Source: Phyto melanocephala (taxonomy: Eukaryota > Arthropoda > Insecta > Diptera > Rhinophoridae). Taken from it: a stretch of DNA of 64,000 nucleotides. Positions 20,836 to 31,514 of the stretch are shown here, piece after piece (position 1 is the stretch's first letter; every line of letters begins with the position of its first letter). A program made the position numbers and the translations under genes. Where the stretch lies: the NCBI GenBank assembly GCA_941918925.1, contig OW799237.1, positions 90,245,015-90,309,014 of the forward strand, written 5' to 3'. The notes under the pieces were generated by a model. The model had not been told where the DNA came from. It did not search any database and saw only the letters and a program-made list of their open reading frames with translations.

Positions 20836-22037
20836 AAACCCGCCACCAAAAAAATATGTGGGTGTATATTTATTTTGTCATTGCGTTTGTAACATATAAA
20901 AATATCCATTTGAGACCCCATAAAGTATATTTTTTCTGAATCTAGGTTTAATTTTATGACGATCTAGCTATGTCCATCCGTCTGTCTGTCTGTCCGTCTG
21001 TTGAAAGCACGATACAGGTCGAACCGAAAAGGCTAGGGTGCTCAAAATTTGCCAGAATATTTCCTTTACACAAGGTTTGTTTGGTATTGATTTAGCTTAA
21101 TCGGAATATTAGGAATAAAGTTAAAGCTCGTAATGCAAGAGTAGGTAAAAAAGTCATGTCCTTCCAACATCGAATAAAATGCAATTGTGTCCAAACGCAT
21201 TAACGTTGAAACATGAAATTTCGAATGTATATTTCTGGGTAAAAGTAAATATTTTTCCTGAAAATTGATTTTATCTATGCGTTACGAAAGGAGTTATAGA
21301 TCAAACTGTACGAAAATTTATACCGCACAGTTTATTTTTCGGTATATTCAAAATTTCAAATGTAATAAAACTGACAAAATTAGATGAATGATTCTGAAAT
21401 TTTGCAAACATTGCTTTTTGGTCAAAATCTGTTTACTTACGGAAAATAAATGTGACACGCCACCTCCCATATAATTTCTCTATAAAAAAAGATTTTAGAC
21501 GATTAAAGGACTCTGAGATGAGTTTATTAGCAGAAACAATTTCTACACGCCTACTATAACGCCCACTTATCATGAATCTGCTGTTAATGAAATTTAAAAG
21601 CTCATAAGACCGAACAAATTAGAGGTATGATGATGAAACTTCGTACTAGTCGATGTTATTGTTCTGCAAGAAAATTAACGACTACCTCCCATATAACGCT
21701 TTGTCTTAAATTCAAAAAAATTTCTCTATGGAAATTTTTTTTTTTGGGAAGAATAAAGGACTATATTGAAATATCTCAGTTTAATTTATTAGCAGAAACT
21801 ATATTGACACACCTACTTTAACGCCCACTTTCATTGAAAAACTTAATTTACGAAAATATATTAATAGTATATCGAAGTTATTAATACAAAGAAAGTGATA
21901 CATATTTTAGTATAAAGAGATTATTCCATAGCGATTATAGTTAATAATAAAATAATTAATTTTGAGCTATAAAAGTACACCAAATTGGTGGAGGGTATCA
22001 AAATTCGGCACAGCCGAATATAATGCTCTTACTTGTT
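20836..22037 (-). mobile_element. DINE-1-like repeat, second subfamily, copy 1
   Basis: It starts ACCCGCCACCAAAAAAATAT, then TTGAGACCCCATAAAGTATA and CCGTCTGTCTGTCTGTCCGT. A ~1-kb body follows with repeated ACACGCC and GAAACTTCG-type words. It ends AATTCGGCACAGCCGAATAT and GCTCTTACTTGTT. The terminal hairpin keeps the stem ATTCGGC/GCCGAAT but has loop ACA rather than CGT. A second copy is at 42296-43201. Confidence 0.8.
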
Positions 22038-22985
22038 CTATATTAAAGTTGAATTAAATAGACGGAATGTGTATATGTCAACCTGAATTTCAGATTTAAG
22101 GTAGTATGTTGAAAAAACAACCTGAAATTCAGGTTTGCTAGTACGCAACTAAAATAAAAAGTGAACGCATTTCTTGGTATTTGTTAACTAAATTGGGGAC
22201 GCTTACACTTACTATCACTTCCGTCAATTGCAACAAAAATTAATGTTTTGAAAATTGTTAAGTCAAGGAAGTTTTTGACAACTCCTATTTTTTTGTTTAA
22301 TATTTGCTATTATTATTGCGGCTAGAGATATAAGAAGAATGCTGTGCTGAAAATTCAGGCGAAATTGCATATTAATCTTACGGTTCATTCTTTAGTTACA
22401 AATTACTCCTTATTTTTTTTATAAATAATATTTGCAGTGGGAACAAAAAATTCGATGTAAACCAATAAAGCGCTTTTACTTCTTTTTTTGGTTAACGGTG
22501 TATATTTTAATGTTGTGTGTTTGCATTAGTTAACACCTACTTTGTTGACACGAGTAATTTATCATGACTTAATAGTCGCATTTTATCTAATGGCATATCC
22601 GAAGGATACAAGTTCTATAGAGAAATAAAAAAAAACTAAAAATGTTGTGGAAAGTTTTCATTTTGAGTTAAACCATTTAGAAAAAGTTTATTTTTTTTAT
22701 ATAGCAGAAATAGATTCATCATTTAGCCACATGGAATATGGATGGGATAAAGAGACAAGTTGTATGCAGAAATGTTACTTTAAAAAAAGCACTTTTAAAA
22801 CAAATTGTGATGCGAAAAAAATTTCTTAGAAAAGTCGAGTTTAAAAATATGTGCTTTCTTAAGAACACAGTTTATAAGAGCATTTGTTAGCATATTGAAA
22901 AGTATAAAACTAAAGTTAGTATAAATAAAATGAAAATGAAAATTTTATTTTATAAAAATAAAATGTGATAATGGACAAGGTAGAT
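22038..22985. other. A+T-rich stretch with short inverted words
   Basis: Around 22080-22135 the words CAACCTGAATTTCAG and CAACCTGAAATTCAGG recur. No gene or clear element was identified. Confidence 0.4.
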
Positions 22986-23154
22986 CAATAAAATACTCGA
23001 ATCCAATCAGCTAATTATTTTGTATACAATTTATCAGACTTACCAACTTTTTTTTAATAATATGTCTGCATCTGTCAAACTAATCTTTTTATTTTTATTC
23101 AAGGAATATTAAAAAGGTACTCAAATCCAATCAATTCATATACAATTCATATGA

Positions 23155-23557
23155 TTGGTTGGTTATCGTGGTAGTTCGCTGCACGCCAACAGTCAAGTAG
23201 AGTCTGTATGACTCCGTTTTGACAGGACCACATCACTCGTCAGCTTCCAGTGTATCTCAGAATAAAATCCAAGAGTAAGGGTACTAGATCCACCCCGTGG
23301 CCCTGAGGTATCTCAGTAGATAATTCAGTCCAACTTCAGATATCGCAGAGAGGCCATCCAGTACATGTTCGCCCAGAAATCTGTGTCTCTTAGTCGCCAG
23401 TGCAGGACATTCGCAGAGAAAGTGGAAAACCGATTCCTCCTTCTCTCTATCCAGACAACTGCGACAGTGGTCGTTCGACTGGAGTCCGAGCCGACTTGCA
23501 TATTTGCCTAACATCCAGTGACCCGTCAATACCGCCAGCAACCTCGATATGTCCCTC
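23155..23557 (-). mobile_element. 5'-truncated LINE fragment with 14-bp target duplication
   Basis: It is flanked by TACAATTCATATGA on both sides (23141-23154 and 23558-23571), so this is a genuine insertion. On the minus strand it carries the C-terminal end of a LINE ORF2 and a short 3' end reading GATAACCAACCAA. Confidence 0.85.
23284..23557 (-). pseudogene. LINE ORF2 C-terminus (post-RNase H cysteine motif)
   Basis: It reads RDISRLLAVLTGHWMLGKYA, SRLGLQSNDHCRSCLDREKE, FHFLCECPALATKRHRFLG and ends LLRYLRATGWI then a stop. The 'LTGH....H...G......CR.C...EE....H.LCECP.L...R...LG' pattern marks the C-terminal end of I/Loa-type LINE ORF2 proteins. The frame is intact over 91 codons, so the copy is young, but the upstream reverse transcriptase is absent. 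Confidence 0.8.
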
Positions 23558-23999
23558 TACAATTCATATGACTTACCAACTTTTTTAAAAAATATATCCA
23601 ACATATTTTTTTTAAATAAATAAATAAATAATTTGCAGGTTCGATTTGTTAAAAACCGTTTTAAAAAATGAAAAAAACCAACTTAGTACTACGCCTTGAT
23701 AAGGAGCAAGAACTATTTTTAAGTCGGTTATACATTTTTTTTTAAATATGCCAATATGACAATTCTTCATTTGTAGATAATAGCATACCTTTTGAATGCA
23801 GCAATTATAAATATCGACATAATTTTATTAAGAATTTTAGTTTGTTAAATATTTTAGCCGACAATTTTGACAAAATAGTAAAATGACCGAGTTAAATTGG
23901 GCAGCTTGGAAGACCTACATAGACCGCTTTAATTCATTGCGATCACATGATTTGTTCTCTGGCAGAAAGCCAGCAGTCTTAATTTTTAAATTTTAGGTA

Positions 24000-24790
24000 G
24001 TTTCTTATCTTTGTGGAAACGTTGGTCTTCTAGTTTGATCTAGAGCATGCAAGCATGGCCACTCTTGGCAAGAACTGCCATCTGACAATAGCCTGTTTTC
24101 ATCCCAACCAGGATTTTGTAATCCTCTCTACGCAGATATGACATCAGCCTCATCTATTTCCCATCGTAGTACACCTCAATAATTCTGGATACTCTTTACG
24201 AAGTACAACAGAGTATTTTTTGGCTCTTTAGATTTCCAAGTGGAACAAAAGACTTGCCAGTTTGTTGACCATCTCGTTTTCCTTAATGCAACTGTATCCT
24301 TAAACCCACTATAAGTGCACTCGTTTGTTTGCATACAATATATTAATTAAATCTTTACACTTCTGGATGATTTATGAACAAGTGTTAGTTGCAAAGATTG
24401 TCATAATTCCCGCTTTGCTGTCGATATACAGTTGCTGTTTGGCAGTTAAGATCTAAGATGATAAGATAATTTAGTTATTCGGAAATTTTTAGTGTTCAGT
24501 TCTCAACAGTTTTGACTTGTTTATCGTTCTGTATGGCAACCCGTCACTCATCCTCCATAGAATTCTCACTAAGGAAACTTGCCCTCGTGATCAATATCCA
24601 ACTAATTTACGTAGCCATATAGAAAAAAATAAGGAATAAGGGATAGATAGCCCGAGCTCTTTAGTAAAGAGCATTTCTATTGATTGTTCTATTTTGTTGA
24701 GTTGTGCCAACTGATCACATGAGCGTCAGCTTGACATTAGAAAATCAGCCAAGTGGTGAAACTACCGTCAGATTATGGCACATGGTACCG
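24000..24790 (-). pseudogene. Decayed LINE RNase H relic
   Basis: On the minus strand near 24270-24330 a frame reads W V stop GYSCIKENEMVNKLAS, matching the RNase H motif WVPGHSGI.GNE..D.LA of I/Loa-type LINEs with the Pro lost to a stop. Adjacent pieces are too decayed to align by eye. The extent is approximate. Confidence 0.4.
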
Positions 24791-24798
24791 CTGCTGAC

Positions 24799-25195
24799 TA
24801 TCCCTTATATATTTGGCTAACACATTGGTTAACACAAAATATATATTAAGGGCAACCGAATAATAAAATTTCTTTTATTAACATAAAAAATTTACTAATT
24901 GTTCAGGATATTCTCCCAATAATTTTCAAAATTTTCAAAATTTTAAAATAATAAAATAATGAAAATTGAATAAAATTGTTGGTTGGGTTTATGAGGAAGT
25001 TTTTATTTTTGTTTCTTGATTTATTTAAAATTCTCATATTGTTTATGAAAAATTTTAAATAAAGCTTGTAATAATTTTAAACTTTTTAATAAATTTTGTG
25101 GTTTAAAGGTCTACTGATGATCTGGCATAAGCACCAGTGAAATGCATATAGATCAGTTTAAACCCAACAACCAATAAAACTAAAAATTTTAAACA
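24799..25195 (+). mobile_element. Short repeat with terminal hammerhead motif, copy B
   Basis: The middle segment CCCTTATATATTTGGCTAAC to GGATATTCTCCCAATA is nearly identical to copy A and in the same orientation. But the arm with the ribozyme (AATTGTTGGTTGGGTTTATG ... hammerhead) is on its right and in the opposite orientation. Copies A and B therefore look like two halves of one parent with inverted, ribozyme-bearing arms. Confidence 0.7.
25101..25163 (+). ncRNA. Hammerhead ribozyme-like motif, class 1, copy B
   Basis: Stem I GGTCTA, core CTGATGA, stem II CTGG-CATAAGCA-CCAG, GAA, ATGCAT, A17 at 25148, stem I' TAGATC (one G·U pair). The outer stem is GTTTAA/TTTAAAC. Same length (63 nt) and same U·U at the stem II base as copy A. 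All invariant core positions are present. Confidence 0.7.
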
Positions 25196-26411
25196 TTAGT
25201 ATCACTATCCTTAAAACGTGGATCGCATTCTTCCTTGTTTTTTTATTATTTTTGTCTACCAACAAAAACAAAATCGAGCAATTGTTTGTTTGTTATTTTG
25301 ATTTATGAACTGCAGTTGGTATCCAGTTTGGTATTGGTCAATTTTACGCTCAAAGTTGCTTGCTTCTAAACCATAATGCCTGAGGTTATAAGGATGTATG
25401 CTTCGTTTTTCACTTTATAACAAAAACATCTAGTCTGTTTGTTATTTTGTATTTTATTATCATACTATGTATTAGTAGTACAACAATTTACACACTCCCA
25501 TTTTTGTGCTTGTTTAAATATATTTTTTGTTATGGACTTAAAAATCCTTGTTCTTTCGTTCTTTAGTAATTTTATGACTATTGCCAAACACTTACAAAAC
25601 ATAGACACACAGCCAAACATAAATACACAATCACCCATTACATAGTAGATTTAAAGAATATGTTGTGTTGCTGTAATAGTCATAAAGTAAATCGTAAACA
25701 TATTTAGTGTGTGGTGGCACTTTCAGTGTTTAGCTTCTATTTGTAGTTTCTTTAATCCTCTAGTCCCTTGCATATATAATGAACACATACATGTATTTGT
25801 ATGTAAAAATGCAGATTTAGTACTACACATTTTGTTGCATAACATTTTACATAACACTGCATGTTGCAGTAGATCTTTGTAAATTATCCACACACATAGT
25901 CGCGCTCATTTGTTTACAAGCTTAAAATGGACTAAATAGAAACTTCATGGTGTGAGCATAAGCTTTTTATGTTTTATTGCTTCGTAAAGGAAATGCTGAA
26001 AATGAGTTTAAAAATCTGTAAATTAGTTTAAACAAATTTACTTAAAGTTTTATTGTTAAATTTTTTATGTTAACTTTGTTTAATGCAGTTAAACAAAACA
26101 TTATTTAAAGGAACTCTTTAATATTCAAGCACTATCTTTTATTTTGTCAAAAAATTTTTTTCTTTAAGATTAAAAATTTTTTAAAAATTTTTTTTTAAAA
26201 AAAAATTTAAAAATTCTTGTTAATACTTATCGCCATATTCATAATCAATTTTTAAAATTTAAAATACGGTTAAAAATAAGTTTTGTATGAAAATTTTGTT
26301 TTTAAATCTGTCTTTAATTTAAAATTTATTAATACGAGGCTTAATTGTTTACTAAATACGTACTATACTTGTAAAGAATTTCGAATTAGTACTTAATTTT
26401 TGTGCCAAAAA
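25196..26411. other. Non-coding stretch
   Basis: A+T-rich, with small ORFs lacking recognisable content. Near 26228 the word CGCCATATTCATAA also occurs (in variant form) at 37745 and inverted at 44560, hinting at a decayed MITE family. Confidence 0.4.
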
Positions 26412-26781
26412 GGAAAACCTGCTTAAGTCGACATAATTCAAAATTAAAATAATCACATGATTGCCATTCCGAAGTTAAAAACTAAACTCAGACAAAATTT
26501 CAAATATTTTTGACATCTTTACAGGAAGTTATACCATTAAAACGTACTGTCTTAATTTTTCAATGAACAATAATATTTGGAATAATACTTGCTATAAACT
26601 TATGGAATAATAACTTATAATTTATCTAAATATATGAAAAATTAAAATAATTTTGCTGTTTGGTTTGTTTAGTGCAGAATTAATATAATGATGTTTATTT
26701 TAAACTGAATCACTTTTAAAAAATTATCTCAAAAATGTACTTTCCTGAAAAATCATAAAAACTGACTTAAGCAGTTTTTCC
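26412..26781. mobile_element. MITE with GGAAAACCTGCTTAAGTC ends, uninterrupted copy
   Basis: The left end GGAAAACCTGCTTAAGTC and the right end GACTTAAGCAGTTTTTCC are inverted. It is the empty-site copy of the element at 19396, which has a PIF/Harbinger insertion after GACATAA. Non-coding. Confidence 0.75.
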
Positions 26782-28104
26782 CTACTGCTACACATTTATA
26801 GAAAATGTTTGATATGTTCAGTATAAAAAATGTGTAAAGTTTTCGGTAAGTTTAAATCTAAAATGGAAAAATTGAATTGCACACCAAAATTCGGAATACA
26901 GACTTTTATTTGTACAAAATTTTGAATAAATTCTTTATTTAATTGAGTGTTTAAAAATTTACTTCAATATCGTTTACATTTAATTCAACAAATTTTTCTA
27001 AAGGCTATAATACACGGCATGTTTTTTACATCTGACTTTAAAATTTGTGAGACATATGTAAATCTATATGTTTGTCAAAATTGTAGTCAAGATACATTTA
27101 TAGCAGGTAACCGCGAGATTACAACAATTGAACAATAAAACAAACAACAGGCCTTTTTATTGTTGTAATGTGATAAGAACTGTCAAACAGCAAAGGGGTT
27201 GATAAGAGATAAATGAAAAACAAACAAGAAAAAACGCCATTAAACGAAAATAGATTCATTTTGTTTATCATTTAATAAACTTACTTTTAAAGTTTGTAAG
27301 AAAAATTTGTGATGTGTGTTAATTTTGTAACAAAATTTGTTTTGTATTTAATATTTATATGAACATCAAACAAAAAAAAAAACACTTTGTGGAACAGAGA
27401 AAAAAGTTCCATTTCCATTTTTTGGCATACACTACACTTTCTCATTTTTTTTCTTTAAATTAGTCTTTTTTTCTAATTATATATTTAAGTCTATCCAAAA
27501 TTGTTATTTATTATAAATCGCTTTGATTTTCTTTTGAAATTTATCACTTTTTACTTTGATTAAAAAAAATGTTTACTTTTAAGCTAGAAATTTAACACGT
27601 GTTGAATAAAACATAAACAACATTTGACAGTTCGTATCACAAAATAAGCAAATAAAAAAATAATCAGCTGGCTTTCCGAGACTACCTGCTATAATTGTAC
27701 CATGATTGTAGTGTTACAGGAGACCATCGCTGACTGCTTTCCAGCAGCAGAGATTTCTGCCAACGGCTGTTGTCAGATGTTTTGACGGAAGAAAATAGAG
27801 CGCGCTCTATTTGAAATTTTGTCAAATGTTTTTTACAGAAGTAATGTTTTAAAGGTAACACAGGACATTTTCGTATATATCAGTATGGAATTTGTCAAGT
27901 CAAACATATTAATTATTTTTTTGTTAAATTTAAATTTAAAAAACTTTTTTAAACAAATTTTGTTTTAAACAAAATTAAAAAAAAAAACATTGAAGTCTGT
28001 CCTACTGTTTTACATTCTGTAAAATTTCTGTAATTTTGTTTACAATTTAATCTGAAAAATTTTCGTAAAAGTTTATTTTTTTAATATTTTTTTTATTAAT
28101 ATTT
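26782..28104. other. Non-coding stretch
   Basis: Mostly A+T-rich. A more G+C-rich patch at 27660-27800 (GCTGGCTTTCCGAGACTACC) could be an old element fragment, but I cannot assign it. Confidence 0.4.
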
Positions 28105-28480
28105 ATTTGGTTGTTGGATTTAAGCTGGTTTATATGCATTTCACTTATGCCAGATCATCAGTAAACCTTTACCCAAAATCTTGAAAAAGTTTAAAATGTT
28201 ATAAGTTATTAATGTAATATAGTTATAGTAATGTGTTATAGTAATTAATTATTTTATTAATGAGAATTCAAAAATAAAACATAATACATAAAACTATAAA
28301 AAACTTTTTCAAAAAGCCAACCAACAATTTTTCAATTTTAATTTATTTTATTTTTCTAATCCCTTTAACATTTGGCTAACCGGTGGTAAACACTAAATGC
28401 TTATAAGAGCAACCGAAAAATTAAATCTTTTATTAGTTAGTTTACTAAATTATTCGGGATATGCTCCCATAATTTTTCAA
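28105..28480 (-). mobile_element. Short repeat with terminal hammerhead motif, copy C
   Basis: Left end TTTGGTTGTTGGATTTAAGC with a minus-strand hammerhead, arm AGCCAACCAACAATTTTT, middle segment CCCTTTAACATTTGGCTAAC to GGGATATGCTCCCATAAT. Diverged from A and B, therefore older. Confidence 0.7.
28119..28174 (-). ncRNA. Hammerhead-like motif, class 1, copy C, stem II damaged
   Basis: Stem I GGTTTA pairs with TAAACC: relative to copy A both strands changed (C to T and G to A) and pairing is kept. Core CTGATGA, GAA, ATGCAT and A17 (28133) are intact. Six bases of stem II (CACCAG) are deleted, leaving TCTGGCATAAGT, so it is probably inactive. Confidence 0.55.
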
Positions 28481-28714
28481 TTTTTTATTATTTATTTTTT
28501 ATGTAAAGGGTTTTGTTTTTAGACCTCTAGAACCTTCGATAGTGATAAATGTAAAGCTAGCTGCCATACATATGAAATATTTTAGCCTTTTCTGCAGTAG
28601 ACTTTGGGAAATCAGCATGCAAAGACTTACACCAGGAAAACGTTTACAAATCGTAAAAATTTATTAACAAAATTTGTGCTCTGTTCGCCAAACTTATAGA
28701 GTACTTCGTTAAGT

Positions 28715-29125
28715 TTACAGTGTGCATAATCGTCTATCTGATAAGGTAATACGCAATATTATGGATCGATTCATAACTACAATCGAATCCTTGCACTACG
28801 CACAAAGGACCCATTGCCGCTGTAGAAGCGAGTGTTACGAAAGACTGAAATTTAACAATCTGACGCCTGTCTCAGCATTTCGGTCTCATGACTTTTTTTA
28901 TTTGTGCAAGCACTTTTTTAGTACTAATGGTTCCAACAAGATGACGCAGCATACCCTACGGCGTGTAAAACTATCACATTGTTGAACCAATTAATTGGAC
29001 AAAGAATTATCTCAAGCAGTGGACCTGTTTATTAGCTACCTCGAACGTGTAATTTGACTGCTTTGGACTGTTTTTAAGGGGTTCTTATAAACCAGCAACG
29101 ATTAATAATATAGACTAACATTCGA
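28715..29125 (+). pseudogene. Mariner transposase relic (N- and C-terminal pieces)
   Basis: It reads VHNRLSDKVIRNIMDRFITT, matching the helix-turn-helix region of DD41D-type mariners (Y..HNRPSE.TIR.IV..F..T). Further on, near 29040, CDLTALDCF-like remnants of the last catalytic block appear, then KPATIN. Badly decayed. Confidence 0.55.
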
Positions 29126-29349
29126 CGCACTATTTACGCATAAGGACCGGCGATGCTAAAAAAAAGTGATGTAAATTCAGACTGACTGATTGGTGTCCAT
29201 AGGGCGCAACCGGGGGGAACATTTGCCGGATCTAATAAAGCACAAATTTTGATCATTCCATAAAATATGTTGAGCTTTTTTTAATATAATATTTATTAAT
29301 TAAATACAGAGTTTTTCCTTCCAGAACTACTTCGAAAGAGAATCTCTTT

Positions 29350-29640
29350 CAACTCTGTGTAGCTTCAACAAGATGGCGCAACTTGTCTCATAGTCACACC
29401 TGTTATGCCAGAATGGCGGCGAAAATTTTCCAATAAGCTGATTTCAAGAAACTCCACATTCCGTTGGCTCCCAGGTTTCTTGACCTTAATGCACCTATTT
29501 TGTTTTGTGGGGTTATTGTAAACAAGAGGTTAACAAAAGAAAGCCAACAAAGTTAAATGATTTAAAGAAATCCATTTGAACGATACTTAACGCAACTTCC
29601 ATTGCAACACTTTAGTCAGTAATGAATAACTGTGTTGATC
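29350..29640 (+). pseudogene. Second mariner transposase fragment
   Basis: Pieces read FQQDGAT near 29370 and FSNKLISRNSTFRWLPGFLD near 29425, resembling ISR.....WPPRS.DLTPLD. INVNKR-like sequence and KESQQS follow. The catalytic order is recognisable but substituted. Possibly part of the same old insertion as 28715-29125. Confidence 0.5.
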
Positions 29641-29648
29641 AGATGTCA

Positions 29649-30439
29649 CATATGGGCAATTCCATGTCATCGTACGTGACATTTGTACTCCTATAAAGTG
29701 GAGTAATTTTTGCAAAAGTAAAAGTAACTGAAAAAAAAATTAGATCTTTATGTTCCATTCAGAGGGTACTTTATTAAAAAAAAAATAATTATATTCGAAT
29801 AATTGTTGTCTAACATATCAGGCAAAATTAGAGTATATCGTACGTGACAGAAAACAGAAGTGATTTTGAGGTATACATATATGGAAATATAAAAAAATCT
29901 GCGAATCTTGGGAGGTATTTTTTCTTTTTTTTAATTTCTTACACTAAACAACATATTTTTCATTTAAAATCCATCATACTTAATTGCAAACAATCTTTAA
30001 ATGATTTTATAATAAATATAATTTAATATCGTACGTGACATATCGTATGTGACAGATTTTTCTCTTATAATATTCTTAGGTATATATGTTAAAAAAAAAA
30101 GTTAAATTCTAAATTAGGTGCTAAGTTTTAACTGTCACATTAGCCTTCTACAAACTAGTTAAGTTTTAACTGTTTCCCTTAATGAATATGCAGTTTGAGA
30201 GACATTTATAAAGTGCTGGTCATAATATGAAAACGTATGAAGTTTTTTATCTTTGGAATGAGCTGGACCCTTTACCAAGAGATGATCAGATTAAACTCTT
30301 ATTTTTGCTCTTAAAATAATTTAATAAGCTATAAATACCTGCGCATAGTAAAATTTGAGTGTTTTTTTATCATTAAACTTTTATTGAGAGTTTTTGTTTT
30401 TACAGTCGTGGTTGACATTTTCATGGAATTGCCCATATG
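29649..30439. mobile_element. Element with CATATGGGCAATTCCATG ends and 5-bp target duplication
   Basis: Inverted ends CATATGGGCAATTCCATG and CATGGAATTGCCCATATG, flanked on both sides by TGTCA (29644-29648, 30440-30444). The motif CGTACGTGACA (or CGTATGTGACA) recurs inside at about 29671, 29838, 30030 and 30045. No coding. The superfamily was not assigned; 5-bp duplications occur in several DNA-transposon groups. Confidence 0.75.
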
Positions 30440-30504
30440 TGTCACCGAGGGTGGAGGCCATTTGAAATCAATTATTTTCAAAACTTCATGAATTATTTTA
30501 ATAA

Positions 30505-30506
30505 AA

Positions 30507-30573
<67 letters not shown>
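30505..30573. repeat. (ATT)n microsatellite
   Basis: About 22 ATT units, just downstream of the element at 29649-30439. Confidence 0.95.
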
Positions 30574-30575
<2 letters not shown>

Positions 30576-30730
30576 TATATCAGTTAATAAAAAAATTAAT
30601 TACATAGGCCTAAAAAAAAGTTACTTGAGTTTCTCACTGTAGCTAAATTCATCAGCCATCCTTTATTTTGAGTAAATATTATAAATTTCGAAATACTATA
30701 AGTGTCGAATATTATAAATTTATTAGAAAA

Positions 30731-31514
30731 AACAAGTAAGAGCGCTATATTCGGCCGTGCCGAATCTTATATACCCTTCACAACGTGTAGTCATGCAATA
30801 ACAGTAGTTTGTATCACCATTCATCCTATATGAAATACGTACATACATATAAAACACATACATAAAAAACAATCCATTGTAAAATTATAAATTTACGTAT
30901 GTATGTTAAAAGAAAAAAATAAAAAAAATAAAAAAAAAAAATTTAAAAAAAAAATTTAAAAAAAAATCATTAAAATATATATAATAAATATAAAAAAAAA
31001 ATTTAAAAAAAACTAAAAAAAAAAATTATAAAAATATAAATAATATATTAAATAAAAACTAAAAAAAAAAACTATTAAAAAAAATAAAAAAATTTTTTTT
31101 TTGGCTCAGCTGGTATTCGATGCCACGTTTTCACTAACCAGTATACACGTTTGTATGTTTGTATGTTGTTGTTGTAATGTTGTTTTTGTGAAAAAAAAAA
31201 TCTAGGTGGTCGTGGGTTTTTGCTCATATCTCAGTTGTTTATGTACCGATGTTTCTGATTTTCAATACCGATCTACTCCCGAATATTTCTGATATTTTAA
31301 TACCTCAGCCGGGTCCAAGCAATGTTGGGGGGGCTTCAAAAAGTTGATTTCAACATACACACGGACAGACGGACAGACTGACAGAGCTTAATCGGCTCCC
31401 CTATACATAAGCTTTCAGAAAATATACTTTATGGGGTCGGAAATGAAAATTGTAGAAATTTCACACGGAATGACAAACGTATATATACCCTTTTTCACTG
31501 TGTGAAGGGTATAA
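30731..31514 (+). mobile_element. DINE-1/mini-me-like repeat, complete copy
   Basis: The best complete copy: AACAAGTAAGAGCGCTATAT, hairpin ATTCGGC-CGT-GCCGAAT, CTTATATACCCTTCACAACG, an A-rich middle, GGCTCAGCTGGTATTCGATG, a GTT microsatellite, GGACAGACGGACAGACTGAC, core ACTTTATGGGGTCGGAAATG, and end CACTGTGTGAAGGGTATAAA. Non-coding and non-autonomous. Confidence 0.88.

Larger units (their letters stand above)
22990..23595. repeat. Imperfect tandem repeat, second copy split by a LINE
   Basis: ACTCGAATCCAATCAG to GACTTACCAACTTTTTTT (22994-23056) recurs as ACTCAAATCCAATCAA (23119) to GACTTACCAACTTTTTT (23570-23586). The second copy is interrupted by the LINE fragment at 23155-23557. Confidence 0.6.

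Noticed and set aside
22080..22135. Repeated CAACCTGAAWTTCAG words as a possible inverted element
   Set aside because: Only two short words; no terminal repeats, target duplication or second copy found.
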